Assembly (NCBI RefSeq): GCF_013166515.1
Contig: NZ_JABKKJ010000003.1
Span: 124,001-188,000 of the forward strand
DNA length: 64,000 bases
Direction of reading: 5' to 3'
Origin: Xylanibacter caecicola
GTDB lineage: Bacteria > Bacteroidota > Bacteroidia > Bacteroidales > Bacteroidaceae
Part shown: piece by piece, positions 42,416 to 50,873 of the stretch
Layout of the letters: each line of letters opens with the position of its first letter
How positions within the stretch are numbered: position 1 is the stretch's first letter
Program-made: the position numbers and the translations under genes
Notes under the pieces: generated by a model
Database searches by the model: none
Seen by the model: the letters and a program-made list of their open reading frames with translations, nothing else
What the model was told of the DNA's origin: nothing

Positions 42416-43834
42416 ATGTCAATTATACGATTACAAGGTGAAACCGAAGCCCGCAGAGGCGTTTATTATCAACTTGATTCATCAGACGAGCCAATCGGAA
42501 TAGGCGGAATGGGACAGGTCTATAAAGGTATCTGTGTGGACACAAATACGAACTCGTCACGTCCGGTGGCTATAAAGTTCATGTACGACGACCTGCCGCC
42601 GGCTTCGATAGAGCGCGCCCGTCGCGAGGCGTCGATACAGCTCCGCAACGACAATCTTGTGGAAATGTTAGGATTTATAGAAACGGAAAGCCGCACACAG
42701 TCGGGCGAAGTGGTGAAACATTATCATGTGGTTAGCGAACTGCTAACCGGCGTGTCGCTTGCCGACCTTATGAATGGCAAGACGAAAGACCGTAACGGGC
42801 AGGATGTGGCATACGCCGTGAAACTGTTGCAGGACTATCAGAAAGATCCTGAACGGTTTGCCAAGACCATAGCCGTAAACGTGCTTTCAGGTCTTATGGC
42901 GCTGCACGATGCCGGCTATATACATCGCGACATAGACCCGTCGAACATAATGGTTACGACCGACGGACATATCAAGTTGATAGACTTCGGCATTGCCAAA
43001 CAGATGAATACGCTGACGACGAGCGACAGATCGCTCACCGTTGCAGGCAAGTTCATGGGCAAACCCGAATATGCCGCACCCGAACTTGCGCTCGGCGACA
43101 TTGCCCATCAGAACCAGACAACCGACATTTATGCCATAGGTGTGTTGTTGTATCTGTGCATTGTAGGACATACGCCGTTCGAAGGAGCCCGCCATGAAAT
43201 ACTTGAAAAACAGATACATGCGAAGATGCCTCTCGGCGAGGTGAAGAACAAGGCGATGCGTGCCATTATCGAGCGGGCATGTGACAAGAAGCAGGAAGCG
43301 CGCTTTGCAACATCGGCACAGATGCGTGTGGCTCTTGAAACGATGAGCGCAAACGGTCCCGGACTGTCTCCGGCAAAGAAAAAGATTATAACCGGAATAG
43401 TGGCGGCATGCGTGGTGGTACTTTGCATTGCAGGTGTTGTTGTCAAGTCAAAGCACGATGCGGCAGAGGCAAAGGCAGCCCAAGTAACGCTTGAAAAACA
43501 GAAGTCGGAACTGACGGCTCAGATAAATCTGAAGCTGGAGGAAGCAGACAATGCAATGAAGACAGGTATGGATGCGGAGAACGACAACTACGAACAGGCT
43601 CTGATGCAAGCCTACAATGCCTATAATGAGGTGTTGGAGATTGCCAAGAAAGGAAAGACGTATAATATTGCCGCTCCCGATGTAGCCGGCAAGCAGAAGC
43701 AGGTGATTGCCGCGCTCGAGACAGCCCGTACTACTCTTCTCTCGCAGGCAGAAGCCCTTGAAACGGCAGGAGAAACGGCGACGGCAGAAATATATCGTGA
43801 ACGTGCAAAGAACATTGAGAACTTTAAAAAGTAG
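42416..43834 (+). CDS. Hanks-type kinase with HRDID catalytic loop, membrane helix and periplasmic coiled coil
   Basis: A 472-residue eukaryotic-like kinase. The glycine loop is GIGGMGQVYKG (28-38), Lys54 is in VAIKFM, and the metal-binding loop is DFG (190-192) with KPEYAAPE (216-223) after it. The catalytic loop reads HRDIDPSN (170-177): the conserved Lys, which contacts the transferred phosphate, is Asp174. The catalytic Asp172 and Asn177 remain. The kinase may be altered in activity or specificity, or a pseudokinase-like sensor. A membrane helix is at 324-343, followed by an Ala/Glu/Lys-rich coiled coil to 472. The gap to the phosphatase gene is 16 nt. Confidence 0.9.
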   Translation: MSIIRLQGETEARRGVYYQLDSSDEPIGIGGMGQVYKGICVDTNTNSSRPVAIKFMYDDLPPASIERARREASIQLRNDNLVEMLGFIETESRTQSGEVVKHYHVVSELLTGVSLADLMNGKTKDRNGQDVAYAVKLLQDYQKDPERFAKTIAVNVLSGLMALHDAGYIHRDIDPSNIMVTTDGHIKLIDFGIAKQMNTLTTSDRSLTVAGKFMGKPEYAAPELALGDIAHQNQTTDIYAIGVLLYLCIVGHTPFEGARHEILEKQIHAKMPLGEVKNKAMRAIIERACDKKQEARFATSAQMRVALETMSANGPGLSPAKKKIITGIVAACVVVLCIAGVVVKSKHDAAEAKAAQVTLEKQKSELTAQINLKLEEADNAMKTGMDAENDNYEQALMQAYNAYNEVLEIAKKGKTYNIAAPDVAGKQKQVIAALETARTTLLSQAEALETAGETATAEIYRERAKNIENFKK

Positions 43835-43843
43835 TGTAGAGAA

Positions 43844-44500
43844 ATGAAAATATTTATGTTGAGAAATCTGTGTGTACTGATATTTTTTGCCGTATGTGTG
43901 GCGGCAGGCGCGCAGTCGAGTGGAGACAAACTCTTTCTTGAAGGGCAGAATCTGCAAAAAGTGCTTACGGTTGGCTCACAGAATGCGGCTATAAAGAAGT
44001 TCACAGCGGCAAAAGTAGTATATATGACTGCCGACAAGAAGAAAATGTGCGATAATCAGATAGCCGTATGCCGCAGTAATATAAGGTCGCTGTCTGTCAA
44101 GAAACCAAAGAAGAGCAGTCGTAAGTCCAAAGAAGAAGCAGTGGTGGAGAAACCGGCTGAGAAACCGGTTGTGGAAGTGAAAAAACGCACGGATGTAAAA
44201 TTGCGCCTGTCTGAAGATGGTCTGGAATTTAAAGCCATTCCGGGTGACGGGGCTACCCAAAGCGTCGATGTGTTCTGCAACTATGACGACTGGGCTATCG
44301 CTTCTTGTCCCGACTGGGCGACGGTTTACACGGCAAAAGACAAGTTTACGGTTGAAGTAAAGGACAATGACACATCCGACGACCGTTTCGGACATGTTAC
44401 AGTGAAGTGTGAGGATACGGAAGTTGTGCTTGTCGTGAAACAAAAGAAAAAGTCCTTTAAGGACAAAATGCTTGATAAAATAATAAAGAAAAAGAAGTAG
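43844..44500 (+). CDS. Exported protein with C-terminal BACON-like domain
   Basis: Last gene of the operon, 218 residues. Residues about 1-23 are a signal peptide (LCVLIFFAVCVAAGAQ). The N-terminal third looks helical (NAAIKKFTAAKVVYMTADKKKMCDNQIAVCRSNI), resembling a short TPR-like pair with two Cys. A Lys/Glu/Pro linker follows, then a BACON-like beta domain (about 120-203: VFCNYDDWAIASCPDWATVYTAKDKFTVEV). BACON domains are often found on surface or periplasmic proteins and bind glycans or mucin in some cases. It starts 9 nt after the second kinase gene. It may read out a wall or glycan state for the kinases; this is inference. Confidence 0.8.
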   Translation: MKIFMLRNLCVLIFFAVCVAAGAQSSGDKLFLEGQNLQKVLTVGSQNAAIKKFTAAKVVYMTADKKKMCDNQIAVCRSNIRSLSVKKPKKSSRKSKEEAVVEKPAEKPVVEVKKRTDVKLRLSEDGLEFKAIPGDGATQSVDVFCNYDDWAIASCPDWATVYTAKDKFTVEVKDNDTSDDRFGHVTVKCEDTEVVLVVKQKKKSFKDKMLDKIIKKKK

Positions 44501-44537
44501 CGGACACCCCCCCTGTATCTCCTTGAAAACCAAGATG

Positions 44538-44625
44538 ATACCTCCGGCGTTGCAAAAGGTGCCCTTTCAGATTCTGAAAGACGGCATTTCTGCCTCTGAA
44601 AGGGCACCTTTTGTAACGCCGTTTG
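44538..44625. repeat. REP-like hairpin element, copy B
   Basis: The arms 44546-44571 and 44595-44620 match as complements at 25 of 26 positions (GGCGTTGCAAAAGGTGCCC...). The entry AAGATGATACCTC and inner hairpin (CTGAAAGACGGCATTTCTG) match copy A at 33945-34030. It sits 40 nt after the last gene of the signalling operon and may act as its transcription end. The sequence 44626-44760 shows nothing else that I can support. Confidence 0.85.
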
Positions 44626-44760
44626 CCGCGTATTGTAATTTTGCGGGACTGATGTCCGTGTGGCGGTCGCTTTGTTCACGGTTGCGAGACGTGCCGGTGG
44701 CTGATACTATCTGCAAGGACTGCACAAATGATGAGACAGTGCAAAAAACGCGCTAAATAT

Positions 44761-44791
44761 TTGGTGGTTCGGCAAATAAAATGTAATTTTG
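44761..44791 (+). promoter_or_regulatory. Predicted promoter of rpsU
   Basis: TTG (44761-44763) and TAATTTTG (44784-44791), 20-nt spacer. The -33 region is the 13-mer TTTGGTGGTTCGG, which recurs in front of xerC. Confidence 0.72.
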
Positions 44792-44857
44792 CACCCGCTT
44801 ATAATAGCAGGACAAGAAATATAATATTAAGTTTAACATAAAATTCAAGGATCAAAC

Positions 44858-45049
44858 ATGATTATTGTACCGGTTAAAGATGGTGAAAACATCGAGAGAG
44901 CGTTGAAGAAATTCAAGAGAAAATTTGAAAAGACAGGTGTTATCAAGGAACTACGCGCACGTCAGCAGTTCGATAAGCCTTCTGTTTTGAAAAGACTCAA
45001 GATGGAACGCGCTATCTATGTTCAGAAACTGAGAGCAAAAGAGGATTAA
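44858..45049 (+). CDS. rpsU: 30S ribosomal protein S21
   Basis: Small-subunit protein bS21 of 63 residues (typical 60-70), starting MIIVPVKDGENIERALKKFKRKFEKTG and ending in a basic tail. In Bacteroidetes bS21 helps hide the anti-Shine-Dalgarno end of 16S rRNA, as known from structural work on Flavobacterium. The leader has only a weak AAGGA-like sequence. It is a single gene with its own promoter. Confidence 0.95.
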   Translation: MIIVPVKDGENIERALKKFKRKFEKTGVIKELRARQQFDKPSVLKRLKMERAIYVQKLRAKED

Positions 45050-45064
45050 AAATCCTTGCAAAAT

Positions 45065-45095
45065 TTGGTGGTTCGGTTTTAATTTCGTAAATTCG
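45065..45095 (+). promoter_or_regulatory. Predicted promoter of xerC
   Basis: TTG (45065-45067) and TAAATTCG (45088-45095, one mismatch to TAnnTTTG), 20-nt spacer. It carries the same TTTGGTGGTTCGG -33 region as rpsU, at the same distance. Confidence 0.6.
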
Positions 45096-45125
45096 TTGCC
45101 GTATATATGATGTGAAGGCACGTTT

Positions 45126-46010
45126 ATGATGATTGAACAATTTTTGAACTACCTGCTGCTTGAGAAGAACAATTCTGAACAGACAGTACGCAACTACGGC
45201 TTGGATTTGAGATTGTTTGAGTCGTATTTCAAAAAATTGGACGCTCGTCTCTCTTGGGAATCTGTAGATTCCGATATTATCCGTGACTGGATGGAGAGTA
45301 TGATGGATAGAGGAAACAATGCCACTTCAATTAACAGAAGATTGAGTGCATTGCGTTCCTTTTATCGTTTTGCCCTTTCACGTAATCTTGTCGGTTCTGA
45401 TCCTGCGCATGGTATAACGGGACCTAAAAAGAGTCTTGCCCTTCCTCGCTTTGTGAAGGACAACGAGATAAATTCCATTATTGATTCTTTTTCCGAAGAA
45501 GATCATACATATAATAATATGTGCGCACGTGCGATATTGCTTATGTTCTATTGGACGGGTATGCGTGTGTCCGAACTGATAAGTCTTGACGACAGCAGTG
45601 TGGATATTATTTCTTGCAATGTTAAGGTCGTGGGAAAAGGCAACAAACATCGTCTGGTTCCTTTCGGCGGCGAGTTGAAACGTTGTCTCAACGAATATAT
45701 TGCCGTGCGTGATGCGTGTGTAGAGAGGATGGACAACGCGCTGTTTGTAACCGACAAGGGTAAGCGCATGGGGTATTATAGGGTGAGAAAACTTGTCGAT
45801 GAGCATCTTTCCAAGGTCTGTACCTTGGGCAAAAAGACTCCGCACGTGCTTCGTCACTCGTATGCCACTGCCATGTTGAACAACGGAGCGGGGATAGAAA
45901 GTGTAAAGAAACTGCTCGGGCACAGTAGTGTGGCTACTACGGAGATATATACCCATGTGACGTTTGAAAAATTGAAAGAAGTTTATGAGACCGCTCATCC
46001 GCGGTCGTAA
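45126..46010 (+). CDS. xerC: Tyrosine site-specific recombinase XerC/XerD
   Basis: Recombinase that resolves chromosome dimers at dif, 294 residues. It has the SAM-like core-binding domain (about 1-85: QFLNYLLLEKNNSEQTVRNYGLDLRLFESYF) and the catalytic domain. Catalytic residues are visible: Arg in TGMRVSEL, Lys in VGKGNKHR, HxxR in HVLRHSYAT, His in LLGHSS and Tyr in TEIYTHV. It is the chromosomal Xer type, not a phage integrase, judging by size and by its place between rpsU and raiA. C versus D cannot be settled here. The start could be the second of two adjacent ATGs. Confidence 0.9.
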   Translation: MMIEQFLNYLLLEKNNSEQTVRNYGLDLRLFESYFKKLDARLSWESVDSDIIRDWMESMMDRGNNATSINRRLSALRSFYRFALSRNLVGSDPAHGITGPKKSLALPRFVKDNEINSIIDSFSEEDHTYNNMCARAILLMFYWTGMRVSELISLDDSSVDIISCNVKVVGKGNKHRLVPFGGELKRCLNEYIAVRDACVERMDNALFVTDKGKRMGYYRVRKLVDEHLSKVCTLGKKTPHVLRHSYATAMLNNGAGIESVKKLLGHSSVATTEIYTHVTFEKLKEVYETAHPRS

Positions 46011-46023
46011 CATTATTTAAAAT

Positions 46024-46029
46024 AGGAGG
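46024..46029 (+). promoter_or_regulatory. Strong Shine-Dalgarno sequence of raiA
   Basis: AGGAGG, 5 nt before the ATG at 46035. The other starts that I inspected in this window lack one, as expected for Bacteroidetes, so this stands out. Confidence 0.75.
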
Positions 46030-46034
46030 TTATT

Positions 46035-46334
46035 ATGGAAATTAGAATTAAATCGATCAATTTTGATGCTACGGAACAGCTTAAGGAGTTTGTGGACAAA
46101 AAAGTATCCAAGTTGAGCAAGACATTTGAAGATATACATAGTGTGGATGTTCAGTTTAAGGTGGTTAAGCCTGCGACTTCTTTGAATAAGGAAACAAGTA
46201 TCTCTGTGGCGGTTCCCGGGACGCAGCTTTTTGTCGAGAAGGTGTGTGATACCTTTGAAGAAGGAATAGATCTTTGCGTCGATGCGATGAAAGTTCAGCT
46301 TTCGAAATTTAAGGAAAAACAACGCGGAATGTAA
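46035..46334 (+). CDS. raiA: Ribosome hibernation-promoting factor, short HPF/RaiA type
   Basis: A 99-residue HPF/YfiA family protein that binds the 30S decoding centre and silences ribosomes in poor growth conditions. It shows the beta-alpha-beta-beta-beta-alpha pattern: MEIRIKSINFDATEQLKEFVDKKVSKLSKTFEDI ... VAVPGTQLFVEKVCDTFEEGIDLCVDAMKVQLSKFK. It lacks the long C-terminal dimerisation domain. Unusually for this phylum it is preceded by a perfect AGGAGG (46024-46029) 5 nt before the ATG. It starts 24 nt after xerC. Confidence 0.92.
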   Translation: MEIRIKSINFDATEQLKEFVDKKVSKLSKTFEDIHSVDVQFKVVKPATSLNKETSISVAVPGTQLFVEKVCDTFEEGIDLCVDAMKVQLSKFKEKQRGM

Positions 46335-46352
46335 AAAAAAGTTTGAAAAGTT

Positions 46353-46382
46353 TTGGTGATTAAAAAATAATGTATACCTTTG
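46353..46382 (+). promoter_or_regulatory. Predicted promoter of the tRNA-tuf operon
   Basis: TTG (46353-46355) and TACCTTTG (46375-46382), 19-nt spacer, 50 nt before the first tRNA. It probably drives the four tRNAs and tuf together, and perhaps further genes. Confidence 0.72.
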
Positions 46383-46432
46383 CAGCCGTCTTAGAACAAG
46401 TACTTATACTTGTGACAATGGCTGCAAGGTCT

Positions 46433-46506
46433 GCCTCTTTAGCTCAGTTGGCCAGAGCACGTGATTTGTAATCTCGGGGTCGTTGGTTCGAATCCGACAA
46501 GAGGCT
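46433..46506 (+). tRNA. tRNA-Thr (anticodon TGT)
   Basis: A 74-nt cloverleaf. Acceptor GCCTCTT/AAGAGGC, anticodon loop TTTGTAA (TGT), T-arm GTTGG-TTCGAAT-CCGAC. CCA is not encoded. First of four closely spaced tRNAs before tuf. Confidence 0.95.
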
Positions 46507-46557
46507 CAAAGAGGAACAGGGGTTTTGCTTTTGTATAAGACATATTTTAATAAATAT

Positions 46558-46640
46558 GGGTGGTTACCAGAGTGGCCAAATGGGGCAGACTGTAAATCTG
46601 CTGTCTTTCGACTTCGGTGGTTCGAATCCATCACCACCCA
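46558..46640 (+). tRNA. tRNA-Tyr (anticodon GTA)
   Basis: An 83-nt class II tRNA with a long variable arm (GTCTTTCGACTTCGG). Acceptor GGGTGGT/ACCACCC, anticodon arm CAGA-CTGTAAA-TCTG reads GTA. CCA is not encoded. Confidence 0.95.
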
Positions 46641-46655
46641 CTCAGTATAGTTTTT

Positions 46656-46728
46656 GCGGAAATAGCTCAGTTGATAGAGCACTAGCCTTCCAAGCTGGGG
46701 GTCGCGGGTTTGAGCCCCGTTTTCCGCT
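46656..46728 (+). tRNA. tRNA-Gly (anticodon TCC)
   Basis: A 73-nt cloverleaf. Acceptor GCGGAAA/TTTCCGC, anticodon loop TTCCAAG (TCC). CCA is not encoded. Confidence 0.95.
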
Positions 46729-46734
46729 CTAACT

Positions 46735-46806
<72 letters not shown>

Positions 46807-46871
46807 CTACGGACTTTTTAAATAAAAGTTGGGAAATACACGATTATTCATTAATAAATAACAATAAAGCT

Positions 46872-48059
46872 ATGGCTAAAGAGACATTTGTGCGCACCAA
46901 ACCGCACGTAAATATCGGAACTATCGGTCATGTTGACCACGGTAAGACTACTCTGACTGCTGCCATTACAACCGTTTTGGCAAAGGCTGGCCTTTCTGAA
47001 GTTAAGTCTTTCGATCAGATTGACAATGCTCCTGAGGAAAAAGAGCGCGGTATCACTATTAACACTGCACACGTAGAGTATGAGACAGCTAACCGTCACT
47101 ATGCTCACGTTGACTGTCCGGGACACGCCGACTATGTGAAGAACATGGTTACTGGTGCTGCTCAGATGGACGGTGCTATTATCGTTGTTGCTGCAACTGA
47201 CGGTCCTATGCCTCAGACACGTGAGCACGTTCTGCTCGCTCGTCAGGTAAACGTTCCCCGTTTGGTTGTATTCCTGAACAAGTGTGATATGGTTGAGGAT
47301 GAGGAAATGCTTGAACTCGTTGAGATGGAAATGCGTGAACTTCTTGATCAGTATGAGTATGATGGCGACAATACTCCTATTATCCGCGGTTCTGCTCTTG
47401 GCGCCCTGAACGGTGTTGCTAAGTGGGAAGAGAAAGTTATGGAGCTTATGGCTGCAGTTGACGAGTGGATACCTCTGCCTCCGCGTGATACGGACAAACC
47501 TTTCTTGATGCCTGTTGAGGATGTGTTCTCAATCACAGGTCGTGGTACTGTTGCTACAGGACGTATCGAGACTGGTGTTATCCATGTTGGTGACGAAGTT
47601 GAGCTTCTCGGTCTTGGTGAGGATAAAAAGTCTGTTGTAACAGGTGTTGAGATGTTCCGCAAACTTCTTGATGAAGGTCAGGCTGGTGACAACGTAGGTT
47701 TGTTGCTTCGTGGTATCGACAAGGCTGAAATCAAGCGTGGTATGGTTCTTTGCCACCCGGGTCAGATTAAGCCGTTCAAGAAGTTCAAGGCTCAGATCTA
47801 TGTATTGAAGAAGGAAGAGGGTGGACGTCATACTCCGTTCGGAAACAAGTATCGTCCTCAGTTCTATCTCCGTACAATGGACTGTACAGGTGAAATCACT
47901 CTGCCGGAAGGCGTAGAAATGGTAATGCCTGGTGATAACGTAACTATCACTGTTGAGCTTATCTACGCTGTCGCTCTTAACGTTGGTCTCCGTTTCGCTA
48001 TCCGCGAAGGTGGTCGTACGGTAGGTGCAGGTCAGATTACAGAAATCATCGAGGATTAA
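46872..48059 (+). CDS. tuf: Elongation factor Tu
   Basis: GTPase that delivers aminoacyl-tRNA to the ribosome, 395 residues. The ATG at 46872 opens the usual [26 protein letters not shown] frame extending upstream to 46710 runs through tRNA-Thr and is not coding. Visible are the P-loop GHVDHGKT, the switch I region [30 protein letters not shown], and domains 2 and 3 with [20 protein letters not shown]. The tRNA-tuf-tRNA-secE order is the usual Bacteroidales arrangement. Confidence 0.98.
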   Translation: MAKETFVRTKPHVNIGTIGHVDHGKTTLTAAITTVLAKAGLSEVKSFDQIDNAPEEKERGITINTAHVEYETANRHYAHVDCPGHADYVKNMVTGAAQMDGAIIVVAATDGPMPQTREHVLLARQVNVPRLVVFLNKCDMVEDEEMLELVEMEMRELLDQYEYDGDNTPIIRGSALGALNGVAKWEEKVMELMAAVDEWIPLPPRDTDKPFLMPVEDVFSITGRGTVATGRIETGVIHVGDEVELLGLGEDKKSVVTGVEMFRKLLDEGQAGDNVGLLLRGIDKAEIKRGMVLCHPGQIKPFKKFKAQIYVLKKEEGGRHTPFGNKYRPQFYLRTMDCTGEITLPEGVEMVMPGDNVTITVELIYAVALNVGLRFAIREGGRTVGAGQITEIIED

Positions 48060-48130
48060 TATAGCGAGTCTTGCGGATGCTGACAAACCGCGAATCGTTT
48101 TGACAGCATTGTTGGCAGACTTATGAAATA

Positions 48131-48171
48131 AGGTTTCCGTTCTTATTTTATTACATGTAGGACGGAAACCT
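48131..48171 (+). other. Hairpin between tuf and tRNA-Trp
   Basis: AGGTTTCCGT (48131-48140) and ACGGAAACCT (48162-48171), a perfect 10-bp stem with a 21-nt loop, followed by ATTTTACGG. It may be a partial terminator or a processing site between tuf and tRNA-Trp-secE. Confidence 0.55.
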
Positions 48172-48176
48172 ATTTT

Positions 48177-48252
48177 ACGGGAATAGCTCAGTTGGTAGAG
48201 CACTGGTCTCCAAAACCAGGTGTCGGGAGTTCGAGCCTCTCTTCCCGTGCCA
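48177..48252 (+). tRNA. tRNA-Trp (anticodon CCA)
   Basis: Acceptor ACGGGAA/TTCCCGT, discriminator G at 48249 and encoded CCA (48250-48252). The anticodon arm CTGGT-CTCCAAA-ACCAG reads CCA. It lies 13 nt before secE, as in most Bacteroidetes. Confidence 0.95.
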
Positions 48253-48265
48253 AATTAAAGATAAT

Positions 48266-48457
48266 ATGTTTAAGAAGATAGTAAATTATTGCAAGACTTG
48301 TTTTGACGAACTTGCGCATAAAACTACTTGGCCTACACGTGCCGAACTTACTCATAGTGCAATGGTTGTATTATCTGCTTCCTTGATCATTGCTCTTGTT
48401 GTGTTCGTTATGGACTCGGCGTTTAGGTTTGTTATGAGTTCGGTTTATCCCAATTAA
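48266..48457 (+). CDS. secE: Preprotein translocase subunit SecE
   Basis: Single-helix subunit that clamps SecY in the inner membrane, 63 residues. It has the amphipathic segment CFDELAHKTTWPTRAELTHSAMVV, with the conserved WP motif, then one membrane helix (LSASLIIALVVFVMDSAFRFVMS). This is the short single-span form. nusG follows 15 nt later. Confidence 0.93.
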   Translation: MFKKIVNYCKTCFDELAHKTTWPTRAELTHSAMVVLSASLIIALVVFVMDSAFRFVMSSVYPN

Positions 48458-48472
48458 TCGTTTAGAGGAAAA

Positions 48473-49015
48473 ATGGCTGAAACTGGAAAAAAATGGTATG
48501 TGCTCCGTGCTGTAAGTGGCAAGGAAGCTAAGGTAAAGGAATATATCGAGGCTGAATTGAAACACAACGCGTTGCTTTCCACGTATGTTTCTCAGGTACT
48601 TATACCTATGGAGAAGCATGCTTCTTTGCGTAACGGCAAGAGAGTGGTTAAGGAAAAGATTTCTCTTCCGGGCTATGTTCTTGTCGAGGCAGAGTTGAAG
48701 GGCGATGTTGCGCATACGTTGCGTTTTGTACCGAATGTTTTGGGATTCCTCGGCGGATTGGACAAGCCTACTCCTGTAAAGCAATCCGACGTGAACCGTA
48801 TACTCGGAACTGCCGAAGAAACAGAATTGGTGGATGATATTAACATTCCATACAGTGTTGATGAGACAGTGAAAGTTACGGACGGTCCGTTCAGTGGCTT
48901 CAGCGGTATTATCGAAGAGGTAAATGCCGAGAAGCACAAGCTGAAAGTTATGGTTAAGATCTTCGGACGTAAAACTCCGCTTGAACTTGGTTTTATGCAA
49001 GTGGCAAAAGAATAG
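48473..49015 (+). CDS. nusG: Transcription termination/antitermination factor NusG
   Basis: Processivity factor that binds RNA polymerase and couples it to ribosomes or Rho, 180 residues. The NGN domain starts [23 protein letters not shown] and the C-terminal KOW domain contains [40 protein letters not shown]. Length and gene order are standard. Confidence 0.96.
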   Translation: MAETGKKWYVLRAVSGKEAKVKEYIEAELKHNALLSTYVSQVLIPMEKHASLRNGKRVVKEKISLPGYVLVEAELKGDVAHTLRFVPNVLGFLGGLDKPTPVKQSDVNRILGTAEETELVDDINIPYSVDETVKVTDGPFSGFSGIIEEVNAEKHKLKVMVKIFGRKTPLELGFMQVAKE

Positions 49016-49070
49016 TACATTGTTACGGATGTGTTGTTCTTTTATAATAATCAATTTTAAATAAAGAAAA

Positions 49071-49508
49071 ATGGCTAAAGAAGTTGCTGGATTAATCAAA
49101 TTACAGATTAAAGGTGGCGCAGCGAATCCTTCACCACCAGTAGGACCTGCATTGGGTTCTAAGGGTATCAACATTATGGGATTTTGCAAAGAGTTCAACG
49201 CCAGGACCCAGGATAAGGCAGGAAAGATACTTCCTGTTGTTATCACTTACTACACCGATAAGTCATACAGCTTCGAAATCAAGACTCCTCCTGCAGCAGT
49301 TCAGTTGATGGAGGCTGCCAAAATCAAGAGCGGTTCAGCCGAACCTAACCGTAAAAAGGTTGCTTCGGTAACTTGGGAGCAGGTAAAGGCTATCGCAGAA
49401 GATAAAATGGCAGATCTCAACTGTTTTACGGTAGAGTCTGCAATGAAGCTTGTGGCAGGTACGGCAAGAAGTATGGGTATTACTGTAAAAGGGGACTTCC
49501 CTGTTTAG
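49071..49508 (+). CDS. rplK: 50S ribosomal protein L11
   Basis: uL11, 145 residues. It binds the GTPase-associated region of 23S rRNA. The sequence opens [43 protein letters not shown], a universal signature including the Pro-rich hinge that thiopeptides contact. It ends with the RNA-binding helix [18 protein letters not shown]. Confidence 0.97.
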   Translation: MAKEVAGLIKLQIKGGAANPSPPVGPALGSKGINIMGFCKEFNARTQDKAGKILPVVITYYTDKSYSFEIKTPPAAVQLMEAAKIKSGSAEPNRKKVASVTWEQVKAIAEDKMADLNCFTVESAMKLVAGTARSMGITVKGDFPV

Positions 49509-49592
49509 TAACAAATGGATTGAGCGGTGACGGCTGTTTTCAGAGAAAATGGTGATGTTGTTGTGAGATCCGAATAAACTTCAATTAAGAAA

Positions 49593-50285
49593 ATGAGTAA
49601 ACTGACAAAAAACCAGAAATCAGTAGCTGATAAGGTTGAAGCAGGGAAAGCATACTCTTTGAAAGAGGCATCAGAGCTGGTAAAGGAAATTACCACTACC
49701 AAGTTTGAGGCTTCTTTGGATATTGATGTGCGCTTGGGTGTAGATCCGCGTAAGGCAAACCAGATGGTGAGAGGCGTTGTTACTCTTCCTAACGGTACAG
49801 GTAAGGTTACGCGTGTTCTCTGCCTTTGTACTCCTGATGCTGAAGCCGCTGCGAAAGAGGCAGGTGCTGACTACGTTGGTCTTGATGAGTATATCGAAAA
49901 GATCAAAGGTGGATGGACAGACATTGATGTGATTATCACGATGCCGTCTTGTATGGGTAAATTAGGTCCTTTGGGTCGTGTACTCGGTCCTCGCGGACTT
50001 ATGCCGAACCCTAAGAGCGGTACTGTAACTATGGATGTTGCTAAAGCAGTGAAAGAGGTTAAGCAAGGTAAGATAGACTTTAAGGTTGACAAGGCAGGTA
50101 TCATACATGCTTCAATCGGTAAGGTTACTTTTACTCCGGAACAGATTTATCAAAACGCAAAGGAATTTATTGCTACAGTGATAAAACTGAAACCTGCTGC
50201 TGCAAAAGGTACATACATCAAGAGTATCTTTATTTCCAGCACAATGAGTAAGGGTATCAAGATTGATCCTAAATCAGTTGAATAA
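49593..50285 (+). CDS. rplA: 50S ribosomal protein L1
   Basis: uL1 of the L1 stalk, 230 residues. Signatures are [34 protein letters not shown] and [30 protein letters not shown]. It lies 84 nt after rplK. In many bacteria L1 represses rplKA translation by binding the mRNA leader. I could not identify such a site by eye. Confidence 0.97.
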   Translation: MSKLTKNQKSVADKVEAGKAYSLKEASELVKEITTTKFEASLDIDVRLGVDPRKANQMVRGVVTLPNGTGKVTRVLCLCTPDAEAAAKEAGADYVGLDEYIEKIKGGWTDIDVIITMPSCMGKLGPLGRVLGPRGLMPNPKSGTVTMDVAKAVKEVKQGKIDFKVDKAGIIHASIGKVTFTPEQIYQNAKEFIATVIKLKPAAAKGTYIKSIFISSTMSKGIKIDPKSVE

Positions 50286-50302
50286 CTCTAAAAGTTTGAA
50301 AG

Positions 50303-50821
50303 ATGAAAAAGGAAGTAAAAGATACTATTATAGTAGAGCTTGGTGAGAAGATAAAGGCTTATCCTCATTTCTATCTGGTAGACGTTACCGGTCTTGATGC
50401 AGCAGCGACGAGTGCTCTTCGCCGCAAGTGCTTCAAGAATGAAATAAAGATGACTGTTGTAAAGAACACTCTTCTTCACAAGGCTTTCGAGGCTTCGGAA
50501 ATTGATTTTGAACCTTTATACGGTTGCTTGAAGGGAACTACGGCTGTAATGTTCTGCAATACGGCAAATGTTCCGGCAAGACTGTTGAAGGAATACAGCA
50601 AGGAAGGCATTCCTGCACTGAAGGCGGCTTATGCAGAGGAAGGTCTCTATGTAGGTGCTGACAAGTTGGAAGAACTTGCTTCTCTCAAGAGCAAGAACGA
50701 GGTTATTGCAGAGATCGTTGCATTGCTGCAGTCTCCGGCAAAGAACGTTGTTTCGGCTCTTCAGTCAGGCGCAAACACTATCCATGGTGTGCTGAAGACT
50801 TTAGGCGAGCGTCCTGAATAA
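50303..50821 (+). CDS. rplJ: 50S ribosomal protein L10
   Basis: uL10, 172 residues, the base of the L7/L12 stalk. It has the N-terminal rRNA-binding domain (VDVTGLDAAATSALRRKCFKNEIKMTVVKNTLLHKAF) and a C-terminal helix that binds L12 dimers. Only 17 nt separate it from rplA, so the long L10-binding leader known from E. coli is absent. Confidence 0.96.
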   Translation: MKKEVKDTIIVELGEKIKAYPHFYLVDVTGLDAAATSALRRKCFKNEIKMTVVKNTLLHKAFEASEIDFEPLYGCLKGTTAVMFCNTANVPARLLKEYSKEGIPALKAAYAEEGLYVGADKLEELASLKSKNEVIAEIVALLQSPAKNVVSALQSGANTIHGVLKTLGERPE

Positions 50822-50873
50822 ATATAAAGTCTCATTAACATTAACATTTAAAAACATTAAAATTTAGAATAAA

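Noticed and set aside
44523..44756. Small open frames over the REP-like element at 44538-44625 (and the counterpart at 33920-34207)
   Set aside because: The peptides derive from the repeat arms and recur with the repeat, so they are artefacts.
45126..46010. Tyrosine recombinase considered as a phage or element integrase
   Set aside because: Size, motifs and position between rpsU and raiA fit the chromosomal Xer recombinase. No attachment repeats were seen at the nearby tRNAs.
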